A stretch of DNA of 64,000 bases, from NCBI GenBank assembly GCA_003577165.1, contig QEUM01000001.1, positions 273,889 through 337,888 of the forward strand, written 5' to 3'. The translations under genes were made by a program, and so were the position numbers. This document shows positions 51,897 to 62,154 of the stretch, in pieces; the stretch's first letter is position 1, and every line of letters begins with the position of its first letter. This stretch comes from Armatimonadota bacterium (GTDB lineage Bacteria > Armatimonadota > Fimbriimonadia > Fimbriimonadales > ATM1). Under the pieces are notes generated by a model, which did not search any database, was not told the origin of the DNA, and saw only the letters and a list, made by a program, of their open reading frames with translations.

Positions 51897-52959
51897 TTTC
51901 GGACGAGTCATAGACTATCTCCGTGTCAGCGTCACCGACCGGTGCAACTTCCGCTGCATCTACTGCATGCCCGAAGAAGGTTATCCTGTCGCCCCGAAGG
52001 ATGAGTTGCTCACGTTCGAGGAGATCGTACGCATCGTCCACATCGCCGCCGACCTCGGAATGTCGAAGATTCGGCTCACGGGCGGCGAGCCTCTCGTCAG
52101 ACGAGATCTGCCGAACCTTATCGAGCGCATCGCGTCCCATCCAGGCATTGAAGATATCAGCCTCACCACCAACGCACATCTGCTTCAGCAACTCGCGCGA
52201 CCTCTCCGAGACGCGGGCCTGCATCGCGTAAACATCAGCCTCGACACACTCGATCCGGACAAGTTTCTGCAGATCGCGAGACGAGGCAGCCTTTCGAAGG
52301 TCCTAGAAGGCATCGAGGCCGCAAAGGAATCGGGTTTGTCTCCCATTAAGATCAACTGCGTTCTCATGAAGGGAGTGAACGACGACGAGGTGGCGGACTT
52401 CGCGCGGTGGACCGTCCGCGAGGAACTTCACGTGCGCTTTATCGAGGTTATGCCGATCCGGTGGAACCTCGACGAGACGGAGCCTTTCGAGTCGCTCAGT
52501 GCGCTGCACGGCGGACGCGGGCTGTTCCAGTTGCGCATCCAAAAGGACGAAGGGATGCTAAGCGACGCGCAAATGCGCAGGATGGTGATTCCCTTCACAG
52601 CGGCCAAGGAAGCCATTGAGAAGGAACTTGGACCGATGACTCCGCACCAGATTCCGACGAACGGGCCCGCACACACGTACAAACTCAATCACGCTCTTGG
52701 TACCGTTGGGTTCATCAGCCAAGTCTCCTGGGACCTCTGTGAGCGCTGCAATCGCTTGCGACTCACTGCGGACGGCCAACTCCGTCCCTGTTTGATGGCA
52801 GACGGCGAAGTCGACCTCCGTACCCCCCTCCGAACAGGATCGTCCGATGAGGACATTCGCGCAATCTTCGAGCACGTCGTCGCGCACAAGCCCGAAAGAC
52901 ACTATCTCGCGGAAGGACAGAAGGTGCAAGGGCGGACGATGAGCCAAATCGGGGGCTAA
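51880..52959 (+). CDS. moaA: GTP 3',8-cyclase (Moco biosynthesis radical SAM enzyme)
   Basis: 359 residues. The N-terminal radical-SAM cluster motif is VTDRCNFRCIYCMPEEG (CxxxCxxC), followed by IRLTGGEPLVRRDLP. The C-terminal second cluster is CERCNRLRLTADGQLRPCL. MoaA converts GTP to 3',8-cyclo-GTP for MoaC. The C-terminus ends MSQIGG, with the family's conserved Gly-Gly tail. An insert of ~25 residues near residue 215 (FQLRIQKDEGMLSDAQ) is unremarkable. The GTG start lies inside the pseudo-receiver gene. Confidence 0.96.
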   Translation: MLLRDSFGRVIDYLRVSVTDRCNFRCIYCMPEEGYPVAPKDELLTFEEIVRIVHIAADLGMSKIRLTGGEPLVRRDLPNLIERIASHPGIEDISLTTNAHLLQQLARPLRDAGLHRVNISLDTLDPDKFLQIARRGSLSKVLEGIEAAKESGLSPIKINCVLMKGVNDDEVADFARWTVREELHVRFIEVMPIRWNLDETEPFESLSALHGGRGLFQLRIQKDEGMLSDAQMRRMVIPFTAAKEAIEKELGPMTPHQIPTNGPAHTYKLNHALGTVGFISQVSWDLCERCNRLRLTADGQLRPCLMADGEVDLRTPLRTGSSDEDIRAIFEHVVAHKPERHYLAEGQKVQGRTMSQIGG

Positions 52960-53001
52960 CGCGCCTCCGCCGAATCTGGGCAATTCGACATAATCTCCAT
53001 C

Positions 53002-53592
53002 ATGAAGAGATGGTGGCCCGTGCCGGCACTCGTATTCGCGTTGAGCCTTTCAGGCAACGCCTTACCCCAGACTCTCGGCATGCCCATCGGCATCACCGGA
53101 AAGATTCAGTTGATCTCCTATCCCTCGATCAAAAAAGAACTTAAGGTGACTAAGGATCAAGACAAGCAGATTCAGAGCATGCTGACGTCACTGCAGGCGA
53201 GCGGAGCCGCAGGATTCAGTTCGTTTAACCCTGTCTACATCTCTAAGGAGATCGACACGAAACTGGATGAATTGCTCACAGACGTTCAGCGGGCACGCAT
53301 GAAGGAACTTTGGTATCAAGCGAACGGATTCTTCATGTTGCGCCTCCCTGGCCCCGCTGAGGAGATCCACCTCGAAGCGGAGGCGGCGGCTAAGGTCATC
53401 GCGATCTGCGATGCCCATGACGAGGAAGTCACTGAACTCATGATGCAGTCTCAGAGGAACGGTTCCAAACTCAAGGGAATGTTGGAGGCCAAGCGGAAGG
53501 AGTATCAGTCCAAGGTGGAGGCTCTCCTCAACGAGGACCAGAAGAAGGCCTGGACCGGTCTACTCGGCAAGCCTTTCAAGTTCCCGTTCTGA
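53002..53592 (+). CDS. Secreted helical protein, Spy/CpxP-like pattern
   Basis: 196 residues with a signal peptide (MKRWWPVPALVFALSLSGNALPQ). Mainly helical Lys/Glu-rich sequence follows: KELKVTKDQDKQIQSMLTSLQ, KLDELLTDVQRARMKELWYQ and KSKVEALLNEDQKKAW-type LTxxQ repeats. This resembles the Spy/LTXXQ-like periplasmic proteins common in Planctomycetota-type genomes, without a certain family match. CATAAT (52989-52994) ends 7 bases before the ATG. Confidence 0.75.
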   Translation: MKRWWPVPALVFALSLSGNALPQTLGMPIGITGKIQLISYPSIKKELKVTKDQDKQIQSMLTSLQASGAAGFSSFNPVYISKEIDTKLDELLTDVQRARMKELWYQANGFFMLRLPGPAEEIHLEAEAAAKVIAICDAHDEEVTELMMQSQRNGSKLKGMLEAKRKEYQSKVEALLNEDQKKAWTGLLGKPFKFPF

Positions 53593-53626
53593 GTTATCGC
53601 TGGAGGCGCAAAGGAACAAGAACGAG

Positions 53627-53658
53627 GCACGGGGCCGGGCCGTAGTCCGACCCCGTGC
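53627..53658 (-). terminator. Probable terminator of the cupredoxin/propeller gene
   Basis: GCACGGGG (53627-53634) pairs with CCCCGTGC (53651-53658), with additional GC pairing possible in the loop. Read on the minus strand it is followed by GTTCTTGTTCCTTT. It lies just past the minus-strand stop at 53664 and may also stop the plus-strand gene ending at 53592. Confidence 0.6.
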
Positions 53659-53663
53659 GAGGA

Positions 53664-55991
53664 TTAATTGTGGGTGATCACATCCCAGACGGCCTGGTCG
53701 ATGTGAGCCCGCCACGATCCGCCCGTGATGCCCGTTACCACGAATCTCAAACGCATCCTCATCTGGCCCGTCCCAGGCTCCACGAATCGAGCCGGATTCT
53801 CCGTGATGTTGAGCGTGATCTGAGTCTCGTCGCGGGGAGCCGGGCGACTGTCAATTAGCACCCAGTTATGAGTTGCGGCGTCCAACATCTCCGTGTCGAT
53901 GCGGATCGCGCGCGAAGTTACAGCCGTTTCGATGACCAGCCGGAGGATGTCCGGACTGTCCGTCGGCGAATTGCCGATGACGATGATGGATGCTGCCGTT
54001 TCGTCACCAGGCATAGGCGCCCCGGCGCGGATGCGCAACAGCCTGTCATCAGAGAGGAACAGGTCTTGCAGTCCACCAGAGTGCTGAGTTCCGCGAGGGA
54101 TGGCGAAGAACACCGGGTTGACTCTTCGTTCAAGGTGTCCGGCCGGATTCTTCTGATCGTCGGTGAGAAGACTGATCCAGCCTTCCACTTCCTGTGACAA
54201 CGCCCCTGTGCCGACCATGGCTACAGTGGGCTGAATCCAGCCATCATGGGTCAAGGGAAGCGGCTTGACGCCTTGCCCCCCCGTTCCATCGGTCACGCCT
54301 GCGCCTGCGCTTCCATTCGCAAGCAGAAGTTGCCCGACTACAGAGGCGTCAGTCGCGTCCCCGTCGCCGTTCGGATCGGGATCGATCACCGAAAGAACGT
54401 TCGCGTGCTGGTTAGTGACATACGCATAGTAGCCGCCGCCCAACTTCGCGCCCCAATTGACTCCGTGAGTTCCGGCGGGCGTCGAAAGAACCTTGACCAC
54501 CTGGTCCGTGCGCGTGTCAATGATCGCCACGTGGTCCGCCGAGTTCGCGGGTCCGCGCGGAATCGTCGTGAGCGACAGCACAGCGACGGCGACCCACCGT
54601 TCGTCAGGGCTAACGGGCGTTTGAATCGGAACTTGCAGAGAGTGAAGGATGTTCATTCCTTGCAAGCCATCCGGAGTGTACGTCACCGGTATGTTTCGCT
54701 CGAGCCTTTGCTCGTCCACGTTCATGACTGTAATGAAACCCGACACAGCGTTCGCGATGTACGCTTTATGCACGCCGCGAACGTGACATTCGCCGGCAGC
54801 AAGCGGCATCAGCAAGGCGCTTCGTATGGGATCGCTCGCATCATACGTGAACTCTTTGAGCACATTGCCGGTAAGCGTTTCCACAATCGAGATGGAACCC
54901 GCGAGGCCGACACCCTTGAACACGTTCGGGACGATCACCCGGTCACCGAAGCCACAGGTGAGCCAATGGCCGTGTGGGTGGTTTCTTCCTGCGCCGGTCG
55001 GTCTCGCGTCGACTTTGCTCAAGCCGCTCGGCGAATCGGTCACCTTCACCAACTCCTTGTCGGCGCTCAATGGAATTGTCAGCCAACCGAACTGGTTGGA
55101 TCCCGGCGTCGGGATCGTGATGACGTGCGTTGGAGCTTCACCCACCGTTACGCTGCTCAGGATCGCGCCGGTTTGGCGATCAATCTTGTTGATCCACTTT
55201 CCAAACCAGTTCGCGTTGTAGATGACGTCATGAGCGAAGTTCGCCCACATGTTGTGCGGGTTGTTCCACATGCCGCCTGCGCCAATGCCGTTGATCTCAC
55301 GCTCAACTGAGAACGTTGCTGCATCAACGACGGTGATCGTTCCCGGCTTTGCAACACCACCGGAGTCCACTTGACCGGGGACGCGCTCGAATTGCGTGTT
55401 GACCCAAATCTCGCCGACACCGGGGATCGCAGGCCGGAACTCGTCAGCGGCAGAAAGAATGTCCCACTTGGCGAGTTTGTCTTCGTCGGTCGCCGCGACC
55501 GTCGTCATGACGGACAAGACCGTGCTCGCAGGCAGAGAGGATGCTCCCAAGTGTCCGATGAACGGAAGGGACTCCGCTGTGACGTCAGGGATCGCTCCAC
55601 TCGAATCACGCACCGCCACGACGCCGGTCATGTAGGGGTGGATCTTGCAGACGAACACGTACACGCCCGGAACGTCGAATTGAACCGACAGAGTGCCGTT
55701 CTGTGAACTGTCTTGGTCCATGATCACGGCGCTCCCCGGCGGCTTCAGGAGCAGAGTCACCGTGTGGCGGGTGTTCGTGCAGCACCCACCAATTACAAAG
55801 TCAACTCGCTCACCCCGATCGATCACGGAGAGAGGAGTGCCGGTAGCCTCGCTGCGAAACCAGTTCCCCGGTTCATCGGTCAGGTGCATCCTGTCTGCCG
55901 AGGCGGCAAAGGCGGATGCGCCGAGTCCAAGAACTGCCATAGCGAGAGCGGATCGAACGCTCCCGCCAACCCGTAACTTTCTCACTTTCAT
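53664..55991 (-). CDS. Secreted cupredoxin-domain/beta-propeller protein
   Basis: 775 residues from ATG 55991, chosen for GAGGAGG directly upstream (minus strand ~55994-56000). A signal peptide (LRVGGSVRSALAMAVLGLGASAFAA) is followed by a plastocyanin-like domain (~30-125) with CKIHPYMTG, the C-x2-H-x2-M copper-site pattern. A long region of YVTN/YncE-like repeats follows (GTITVVDAATFSVEREI, GSISIVETLTGNVLKEF, DHVAIIDTRTDQVVKVL), and a C-terminal beta domain (~620-775). Probably a surface or periplasmic electron-transfer or sensing protein; substrate unknown. Divergent from the DUF1549 gene. Confidence 0.85.
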   Translation of the reverse strand: MKVRKLRVGGSVRSALAMAVLGLGASAFAASADRMHLTDEPGNWFRSEATGTPLSVIDRGERVDFVIGGCCTNTRHTVTLLLKPPGSAVIMDQDSSQNGTLSVQFDVPGVYVFVCKIHPYMTGVVAVRDSSGAIPDVTAESLPFIGHLGASSLPASTVLSVMTTVAATDEDKLAKWDILSAADEFRPAIPGVGEIWVNTQFERVPGQVDSGGVAKPGTITVVDAATFSVEREINGIGAGGMWNNPHNMWANFAHDVIYNANWFGKWINKIDRQTGAILSSVTVGEAPTHVITIPTPGSNQFGWLTIPLSADKELVKVTDSPSGLSKVDARPTGAGRNHPHGHWLTCGFGDRVIVPNVFKGVGLAGSISIVETLTGNVLKEFTYDASDPIRSALLMPLAAGECHVRGVHKAYIANAVSGFITVMNVDEQRLERNIPVTYTPDGLQGMNILHSLQVPIQTPVSPDERWVAVAVLSLTTIPRGPANSADHVAIIDTRTDQVVKVLSTPAGTHGVNWGAKLGGGYYAYVTNQHANVLSVIDPDPNGDGDATDASVVGQLLLANGSAGAGVTDGTGGQGVKPLPLTHDGWIQPTVAMVGTGALSQEVEGWISLLTDDQKNPAGHLERRVNPVFFAIPRGTQHSGGLQDLFLSDDRLLRIRAGAPMPGDETAASIIVIGNSPTDSPDILRLVIETAVTSRAIRIDTEMLDAATHNWVLIDSRPAPRDETQITLNITENPARFVEPGTGQMRMRLRFVVTGITGGSWRAHIDQAVWDVITHN

Positions 55992-56132
55992 AACCTCCTC
56001 GCCGGGCACGGGACTATGCCCGAGTGCGCCGGTCGCACCCCACAAGAGGTCGAAATCTGTAGCGGGAATACACTCTCAAGCCGATTTGTGGCCGGAACCC
56101 GTGTATATTCATGTAGAGATGGGGGCGGAACT

Positions 56133-59075
56133 GTGATTTTCTGGCCCAGGTTCGCCTGTGCCGTCGCGGCGATCGCGATGCTCTGCCTCGCGTTCGCCCC
56201 GCCGAGCCGACAAGGGGAGACACAGAGAAAGAGGCGCGTCGACTTCAACCGAGACGTCAGGCCCATCCTGAGTGAGCACTGCTTCAAGTGCCACGGCCCA
56301 TCTGCGAAGGACGTGCGCGGAAACCTCCGGCTCGACGATCCCAAGAGCGCCACCCGAGATCGGGGCGGATATGCGGTAATCGTCCCCGGCGCGCCAGACA
56401 AGTCGCGCCTTTGGCAAAGGGTCTCGGCTCCAGTGCCGGCCGCTGCGATGCCGCCGCCAGACGCAGGCGTGAAGCCTCTCACCGAAGAGGACAAGCGCAT
56501 CCTGCGCGCATGGATCGAGGAAGGAGCGGAGTACAAACCCCATTGGTCCTACATCCCGCCCAAGAAGCCTGCTCTGCCGGAAGTCTCGCGCCCAGAATGG
56601 TGTTCGAACGACGTTGACCGATTCGTGCTTGCGAAGCTGGACGAAAAGGGCTTGCGCCCGGAACCCGAGGCCGATCGAGCGACTCTCATCCGTCGAGCGT
56701 CTCTCACGCTGATCGGCCTACCCCCCACCCCGGCCGAAATCGCGGAATTCGAAAGAGACAGCCGACCGGACGCGTATGAGCGCATGGTGGATCGCCTTCT
56801 TGCAGACCCACGATACGGCGAACATCAAGCGCGCTATTGGCTCGACGCAGTCAGGTACGGCGACACACACGGATTGCACCTTGACAACGAACGGTCCATC
56901 TACCCGTATCGCGACTGGGTGGTGCGAGCATTCAATCAGGATCTGCCGTTCGACAGGTTTACGATTTGGCAACTCGCTGGAGATCTGCTGCCGAATCCCA
57001 CCACGGAGCAGAAGATCGCCACGGGCTACATCCGAATGAACCCCACGACGAACGAGGGGGGAGCGATCGAGGAGGAGTTCCAGGCGAAGAACACCTTCGA
57101 CCGGGTCGAAACGACCGCTACGGTTTTCTTAGGCATCACGCTGACGTGCGCGCGATGCCATGACCACAAGTACGACCCGTTCACGACGAAGGAGTACTAC
57201 TCGCTGTTCGCGTTCTTCAACAGCACAGCGGACAAGCCGCTCGACGGCAACGAACTCACTCCAGCGCCGGTAATGCGCGCGAGAACCCCGGAACAGGATG
57301 CAATCCTGGCCGCGTGGGAGAAGGAAGCGGGCGAGATCGCTGCACAGGTGGACCTTGACGCCGCAATGACCTGGCTGAAGACGACGCGAGTGGAGTTGCC
57401 GTCGCTTCGCGACTGGGAGGTCTCGGAGCCCTATCCGGCGGACAGTTTCGATGCTGCCTTCGCAACCGAGTACGGCCCAGAGCCGGGCGGGATGGCCGAC
57501 TCCGCGAACTGGAAGAGAGCCGAAGTCGCGTTCGGCAAACCGCTGCAAAACCTCGCGGGACGAGACAACGCCGCGACGTTCGTCCGAGGCGTCATCGAAT
57601 CTTCGCAAGACCGAGACGTTGAGTTGAGCGTCACGAGCGATGACGGCATCAAGATTTGGGTCAACGACACGCTCGTTCACGAAAACAAGGTGCTCCGAGC
57701 GCTCGGCGGTTCGTTCGACACAGTGCGCCTACGATTGAAGGAAGGGCCGAACGCGATCCTATTCAAGATCGTCAACGCCGGCGGGGGAGACGGCCTCCAG
57801 TTCTCCATCGGCGACAAGATCGCGGAGAAGATTGACAAGGTGTACAAAACGCTGGTCAATTCGCCCGGAGACGAAGCGGCCATCAGCGCGGCGAAGTCGC
57901 TGTATCTAGAAGCGGGCCCGGAGTCGGTGCCGGCGTTACGATATCGGAAACTGCGGGCGGACATCGATCGGCTCGAGAGCATGATTCCCTTCACACTCGT
58001 CGCCGAGGAGCTACCTGGTCCGCGGCCGGCGTACGTCCTGGATCGGGGAGAGTACAGTCGGCCAAGGGATCGCGTGCACCGCAACATCCCGAAGGCGCTC
58101 GGCTCGTGGCCGAAGGGCGCGCCGATGAATCGCCTCGGACTCGCGCGATGGCTCGTCGCGGAAGAGAACCCGCTCACGGCCCGCGTTTTCGTCAATCGAA
58201 TATGGCAGCAGCATTTCGGTCACGGGATCGTCAAGACCGCAGAGGACTTCGGCAGTCAGGGCGAATGGCCGTCGAATCTCGAACTTCTTGACTACCTCGC
58301 GGTCACGTTCGTCGAAAGCGGTTGGAGCGTCAAGAAACTCCACAAGACTCTTCTCATGAGTTCTGCCTTCCGTCAGCGAGCGACGGTTTCGAAAGCGAAA
58401 CTCCAGGTCGATCCCGAAAACCGATTCGTTTCGCGAGGGCCGAGGTTCAGACTCGACGCGGAGGTCATCCGCGACCAAGCGCTTTACGTCAGCGGGCTGC
58501 TGAATTCTGCGCAGGGCGGCAAAGGCTTCAAGCCCTACCAGCCGTCCGGACTGTGGGAAGCGATCGCATTCGCCGACAGCACGACCGCCAAATACGTCCA
58601 GGACCAGGGTGACACCATTTATCGTCGCAGCCTTTACCTATTCTGGAAGCGCACTTCCCCACCGCCTACGATGATGATCTTCGACGCCCCGATGAGGGAG
58701 GCATGCGTCGTTCGGCGGTCGCGGACCAACACGCCGACTCAGGCTTTGGTTACGCTCAACGAGCCTGCGTTCATCGAGGCTGCCCGCACGATGGCGGAGC
58801 GCGTGATTCGCCACGCCAAGCATGATCCGGACCGGATGGACTTTGCGTTTCGTCTTGCTCTCGGCAGGCCCGCACATGGCACCGAGTTCGGACTCCTCAT
58901 GAACGCCCTCAATCGCTACTTGAAGCAGTACAGCGCAGACGAAGAGGGGGCGCTCCAGATCGTCTCGATCGGAGAGCGCGAGCGGGACAAGACGATACCG
59001 GTCGCGCAGTTGGCCGCATGGTCGCTCATCTGCTCCACACTCATGAATACGGACGAGTTTCTCACTCAACACTAA
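56133..59075 (+). CDS. DUF1549/DUF1553 protein with PSCyt1 cytochrome domain
   Basis: 980 residues from GTG 56133, giving a signal peptide ([24 protein letters not shown]). The N-terminal PSCyt1 module has a single haem site HCFKCHG near residue 45 and [31 protein letters not shown]1549 (PSCyt2) follows ([43 protein letters not shown]), then [21 protein letters not shown]14/CBM-like insert sits at ~455-580 ([19 protein letters not shown]). DUF1553 closes it ([59 protein letters not shown]). Biochemical role unestablished. Pairs with DUF1501 downstream. Confidence 0.92.
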   Translation: MIFWPRFACAVAAIAMLCLAFAPPSRQGETQRKRRVDFNRDVRPILSEHCFKCHGPSAKDVRGNLRLDDPKSATRDRGGYAVIVPGAPDKSRLWQRVSAPVPAAAMPPPDAGVKPLTEEDKRILRAWIEEGAEYKPHWSYIPPKKPALPEVSRPEWCSNDVDRFVLAKLDEKGLRPEPEADRATLIRRASLTLIGLPPTPAEIAEFERDSRPDAYERMVDRLLADPRYGEHQARYWLDAVRYGDTHGLHLDNERSIYPYRDWVVRAFNQDLPFDRFTIWQLAGDLLPNPTTEQKIATGYIRMNPTTNEGGAIEEEFQAKNTFDRVETTATVFLGITLTCARCHDHKYDPFTTKEYYSLFAFFNSTADKPLDGNELTPAPVMRARTPEQDAILAAWEKEAGEIAAQVDLDAAMTWLKTTRVELPSLRDWEVSEPYPADSFDAAFATEYGPEPGGMADSANWKRAEVAFGKPLQNLAGRDNAATFVRGVIESSQDRDVELSVTSDDGIKIWVNDTLVHENKVLRALGGSFDTVRLRLKEGPNAILFKIVNAGGGDGLQFSIGDKIAEKIDKVYKTLVNSPGDEAAISAAKSLYLEAGPESVPALRYRKLRADIDRLESMIPFTLVAEELPGPRPAYVLDRGEYSRPRDRVHRNIPKALGSWPKGAPMNRLGLARWLVAEENPLTARVFVNRIWQQHFGHGIVKTAEDFGSQGEWPSNLELLDYLAVTFVESGWSVKKLHKTLLMSSAFRQRATVSKAKLQVDPENRFVSRGPRFRLDAEVIRDQALYVSGLLNSAQGGKGFKPYQPSGLWEAIAFADSTTAKYVQDQGDTIYRRSLYLFWKRTSPPPTMMIFDAPMREACVVRRSRTNTPTQALVTLNEPAFIEAARTMAERVIRHAKHDPDRMDFAFRLALGRPAHGTEFGLLMNALNRYLKQYSADEEGALQIVSIGERERDKTIPVAQLAAWSLICSTLMNTDEFLTQH

Positions 59076-59079
59076 GCCT

Positions 59080-60597
59080 ATGGACCCACGAAGAGAATTC
59101 GCGCTGACGATGACTCGCCGACAATTGTTCGGGAAGACAGCGCTCGGCATTTCGACCGCAGCCCTTCACGCTCTGCTCAAGTCGAGCGGCGTCGCGAGCG
59201 CGCTCGACTTCGCGAGTGGAACGCAGGGCGCAAGCACGAAGTTTCCCAACTTCGCCCCGAAGGCGAAGCGAGTGATCTACTTGTTCATGAACGGCGGGCC
59301 GAGCCAGATCGACCTCTGGGACTACAAACCCAAGATGGCTGAGAAGTTCGATGCCGATCTGCCGGATGAGATCCGGATGGGTCAGAGACTGACGACGATG
59401 ACCAGCGGGCAGAAACGCTTCCCGGTCGCGCCGTCGAAATACAAATTCGAGAAACACGACAACAACGATGACGGCGTGTGGGTGAGTGAACTCCTGCCGC
59501 ACACCGCGAAAGTCGTAAAAGAACTGTGCGTCATCCGTTCCATGTGGACGGATGCGATCAACCACGATCCAGCCGTCACCTTCATTCAGACCGGGAGCCA
59601 ACTTCCCGGGCGACCGAGCCTCGGGTCGTGGGTCAGTTATGGACTCGGCACAGAGAACGAGAACCTGCCGACCTACGTAGTTCTCCACTCAAAGGTCTCA
59701 AGCGGCAAAACCGACCAAGCCTTGTTCACTCGGCTCTGGGGAGCCGGCTTCCTGCCGAGCGAGCATCAAGGGGTCGCGCTGCGATCGGCCGGAGATCCGG
59801 TGCTCTTTTTGAGCGATCCCAACGGCGTTGATCGAAACACGCGCCGCCAAATGCTCGATGACATCGCCAAGTTGAACGAGGGACAACTCAGATTCTTCGG
59901 CGATCCGGAGATCGAAGCGCGCATCAAGCAGTACGAGATGGCGTACCGCCTGCAGACCAGCGTGCCCGAGTTGATGGACCTCACGAAGGAGTCGGACGAG
60001 GTCTTCGAATTGTACGGCGACGCGAGCCGCGAGCCAGGGACGTTCGCCGCAAACTGCCTACTGGCCCGCCGCCTCGTGGAGCGTGGAGTTCGGTACATCC
60101 AGATCTTCCACCGAGGATGGGATCAGCACGGAAACCTGCCGTACGACCTTCCGATGCAGTGCAAGGACGTAGATCAGGCCTGCGCCGCGCTGATCCTCGA
60201 CCTCAAGCGGCGCGGCTTGCTGGACGAAACGCTCGTCATCTGGGGCGGGGAGTTCGGCCGGACGATCTACTGCCAGGGCGACCTTAGCCGAGAGAACTAC
60301 GGCCGGGATCACCACCCACGCTGCTTCACGATGTGGATGGCAGGGGGGGGCGTGAAGCCGGGCATCGTGTACGGCCACACCGACGACTACTCCTATAACA
60401 TCGTGGACAAGGACGGCGCCGTGATCACGCCGAGCGAGGACGCGTTCACCCCGGGCGCAGTGCACATCCACGATCTCAACGCGACGATTCTCAACCAACT
60501 CGGCGTAGACCACACGCAACTGACCTATCGGTATCAGGGACGCGACTTCAGAATCACCGACGTGCACGGGCACGTCGTGAGAGACCTGCTCCTTTAG
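59080..60597 (+). CDS. DUF1501-family protein
   Basis: 505 residues, four bases after the DUF1549 stop. A basic N-terminus with [22 protein letters not shown] looks like a Tat-type signal. The body is the alkaline-phosphatase-like DUF1501 fold: [111 protein letters not shown] and [22 protein letters not shown]. The DUF1549-DUF1501 pair is a hallmark of Planctomycetota, Verrucomicrobiota and Armatimonadota genomes. Its substrate is unknown. Confidence 0.93.
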   Translation: MDPRREFALTMTRRQLFGKTALGISTAALHALLKSSGVASALDFASGTQGASTKFPNFAPKAKRVIYLFMNGGPSQIDLWDYKPKMAEKFDADLPDEIRMGQRLTTMTSGQKRFPVAPSKYKFEKHDNNDDGVWVSELLPHTAKVVKELCVIRSMWTDAINHDPAVTFIQTGSQLPGRPSLGSWVSYGLGTENENLPTYVVLHSKVSSGKTDQALFTRLWGAGFLPSEHQGVALRSAGDPVLFLSDPNGVDRNTRRQMLDDIAKLNEGQLRFFGDPEIEARIKQYEMAYRLQTSVPELMDLTKESDEVFELYGDASREPGTFAANCLLARRLVERGVRYIQIFHRGWDQHGNLPYDLPMQCKDVDQACAALILDLKRRGLLDETLVIWGGEFGRTIYCQGDLSRENYGRDHHPRCFTMWMAGGGVKPGIVYGHTDDYSYNIVDKDGAVITPSEDAFTPGAVHIHDLNATILNQLGVDHTQLTYRYQGRDFRITDVHGHVVRDLLL

Positions 60598-60613
60598 TTT
60601 TCGCCGTTTCGGG

Positions 60614-61675
60614 TCAGATCTTCTTCAGAAGCGTCACCCTTCCAATCGGGACCCACTCTGCGACGAGGATGTCGCCGTTCCTGAGGAAGATCGCGTCGTG
60701 CGGATGAATGAACTTGCCGGGAATGAAGTCTGAGCGCGGGCGATCGCGCAGGCCTGACGGGTGTCCATCGCCGAGCATCTCGATGACGTTGTTGTTCTCA
60801 TCGAGGAGCGTCACGACGCTGCTCAGGTCCGGAACGAGCAGCATCCCGTCTCGGACGTCGAAGTGGCAAGGCATCCGCATCCCTTCCGTAGAGAATTTCA
60901 CGTGCTCGCCGTCGAGCGAGAAGTACTGAATCCGATTGTTGGCGCGGTCTGCTACGGCAAGCAGTGGTTCCCTTCCGCGGTCGTCGAGCCAAAGGCCGTG
61001 CGGCTGACGGAGTTTCCCCGGCTCGGTCCCCGCCCCCCCGAAGGTGCGGACGTAGTTGCCTTTGATGTCGTACTGGTGCACCCAGTTCGATCCATAACCA
61101 TCGCCCACGTAGAAATCTCCGAACGGGGAGAAGGCGACGTTCGTCGGGATGAAAGGCTCGCCGTTCTTGTACTTTCCGGACTCCTCGGGAGCGCCGAGTT
61201 CCAAAACGACCGTTCCATCCAGTTTCGTCTTCACCACTTTGCGGTTCGCGATGTCGCAGTGGTAGAGGAACTCTTCGGAGCCTTCTTTCCGAATGTCGAG
61301 GCCGTGCGACCCGCCCTTGAATCGCGATCCCCAACTCGAAAGGTAGTTGCCGGATTCATCGAAGACGACGATCGAGTCTGCGCGCTTGCTGCTCGGGTGC
61401 ACGGTGTGCCCGACGTAGATGCGCCCCTGGGAGTCTTGCGCGAGTCCGTGGGTGTCGCCGAACGCCACGTGCGCAGGCGGCACGAGCCAGTCGTGGATGC
61501 ACTGATACCGGTGCCTACCGGACCCGAGGATAACCCCCTGGCTTTCGGTGTTCGATCCTGTCGTCATCGTCTTTCCTCCTCCTGAGGCCGCTCGCCACCA
61601 GAGGGCCCCCAGTCCTGCCGCGGCTCCGGCTCGCAGCAGCTGTCGCCTCGTGAGTTCGGCCTCTTCGTTTCGCAT
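60614..61675 (-). CDS. Tat-exported NHL-repeat beta-propeller protein
   Basis: 353 residues from ATG 61675. The open frame to 62110 is Pro/Arg/His-rich and not coding in character. A twin-arginine signal (LTRRQLLRAGAAAGLGALWW) precedes NHL repeats (GDTHGLAQDSQGRIYVGHTV, FIPTNVAFSPFGDFYVGDGYG, LRQPHGLWLDDRGREPLLAVADRANNRIQYF, FIHPHDAIFLRNGDILVAEW). Converges on the DUF1501 gene. Related propellers often accompany sugar-metabolism genes in these phyla; ligand unknown. Confidence 0.88.
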   Translation of the reverse strand: MRNEEAELTRRQLLRAGAAAGLGALWWRAASGGGKTMTTGSNTESQGVILGSGRHRYQCIHDWLVPPAHVAFGDTHGLAQDSQGRIYVGHTVHPSSKRADSIVVFDESGNYLSSWGSRFKGGSHGLDIRKEGSEEFLYHCDIANRKVVKTKLDGTVVLELGAPEESGKYKNGEPFIPTNVAFSPFGDFYVGDGYGSNWVHQYDIKGNYVRTFGGAGTEPGKLRQPHGLWLDDRGREPLLAVADRANNRIQYFSLDGEHVKFSTEGMRMPCHFDVRDGMLLVPDLSSVVTLLDENNNVIEMLGDGHPSGLRDRPRSDFIPGKFIHPHDAIFLRNGDILVAEWVPIGRVTLLKKI

Positions 61676-62154
61676 GGCTATTGATTCCAGGTGTGGGCCC
61701 GGGGGTCCTCCACGGCTCCCCCTTGCATTGCCGGGGGCATGGCCTTCGTTGCTTTCGGTGGCGGTGGCGGTGCCGGGCCTGTTGTGCTCGGCGGGTCGGC
61801 CGGTTGCACGCCTGCACGGTGCACGCTCCGCGTGTGGGAAAGCGTGCATGTTTTGGGCGTGCGGCCGGTTGTCTGCTTGCTCGACTTTCCGGGCGGTTTC
61901 CGTCGTCTTGGAAGCAGGGCTTGGTGCACGCCCTGTTAGGACAGGGAGGCGGAGGAAGTCAACCGGGTTCGCTGGGTGAGGGTGCGGTGGGACGGATGGG
62001 GCGTGCAGGCTCGGCAGGCTTTGCACGGGCGCGCTTCGCTTACCCGTGACACTCGGTGGGGCGCGCGGGGGCTGTTCGTTGCACGGGCGCGCGCCCCTTG
62101 CACGTGCCATCCACCGTGGACTTTCGGCTCGATCTGACGCCCGGTTCTCGGTCG
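61676..62154. other. 479-base non-coding region with compositional bias and a short direct repeat
   Basis: No convincing gene on either strand; the overlapping frames are shadows or extensions. The plus strand is G/T-rich, with GGTGGCGGTGGCGGT-like tracts and many TGCAC/GTGCA elements. A 14-base repeat TTGCACGGGCGCGC occurs at 62021-62034 and 62079-62092. It separates the NHL gene from the toxin-antitoxin pair. Possibilities include an unrecognised RNA or a degraded gene; nothing firmer can be said. Confidence 0.5.

Noticed and set aside
61681..62049. Plus-strand frame of 122 residues in the intergenic tract
   Set aside because: Cys/Gly/Arg-rich translation with no family match and no start signal, typical of a chance frame in G/T-rich DNA.
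61676..62110. Upstream extension of the NHL protein frame
   Set aside because: Pro/Arg/His-rich low-complexity translation. The Tat signal with ATG 61675 gives a natural start.
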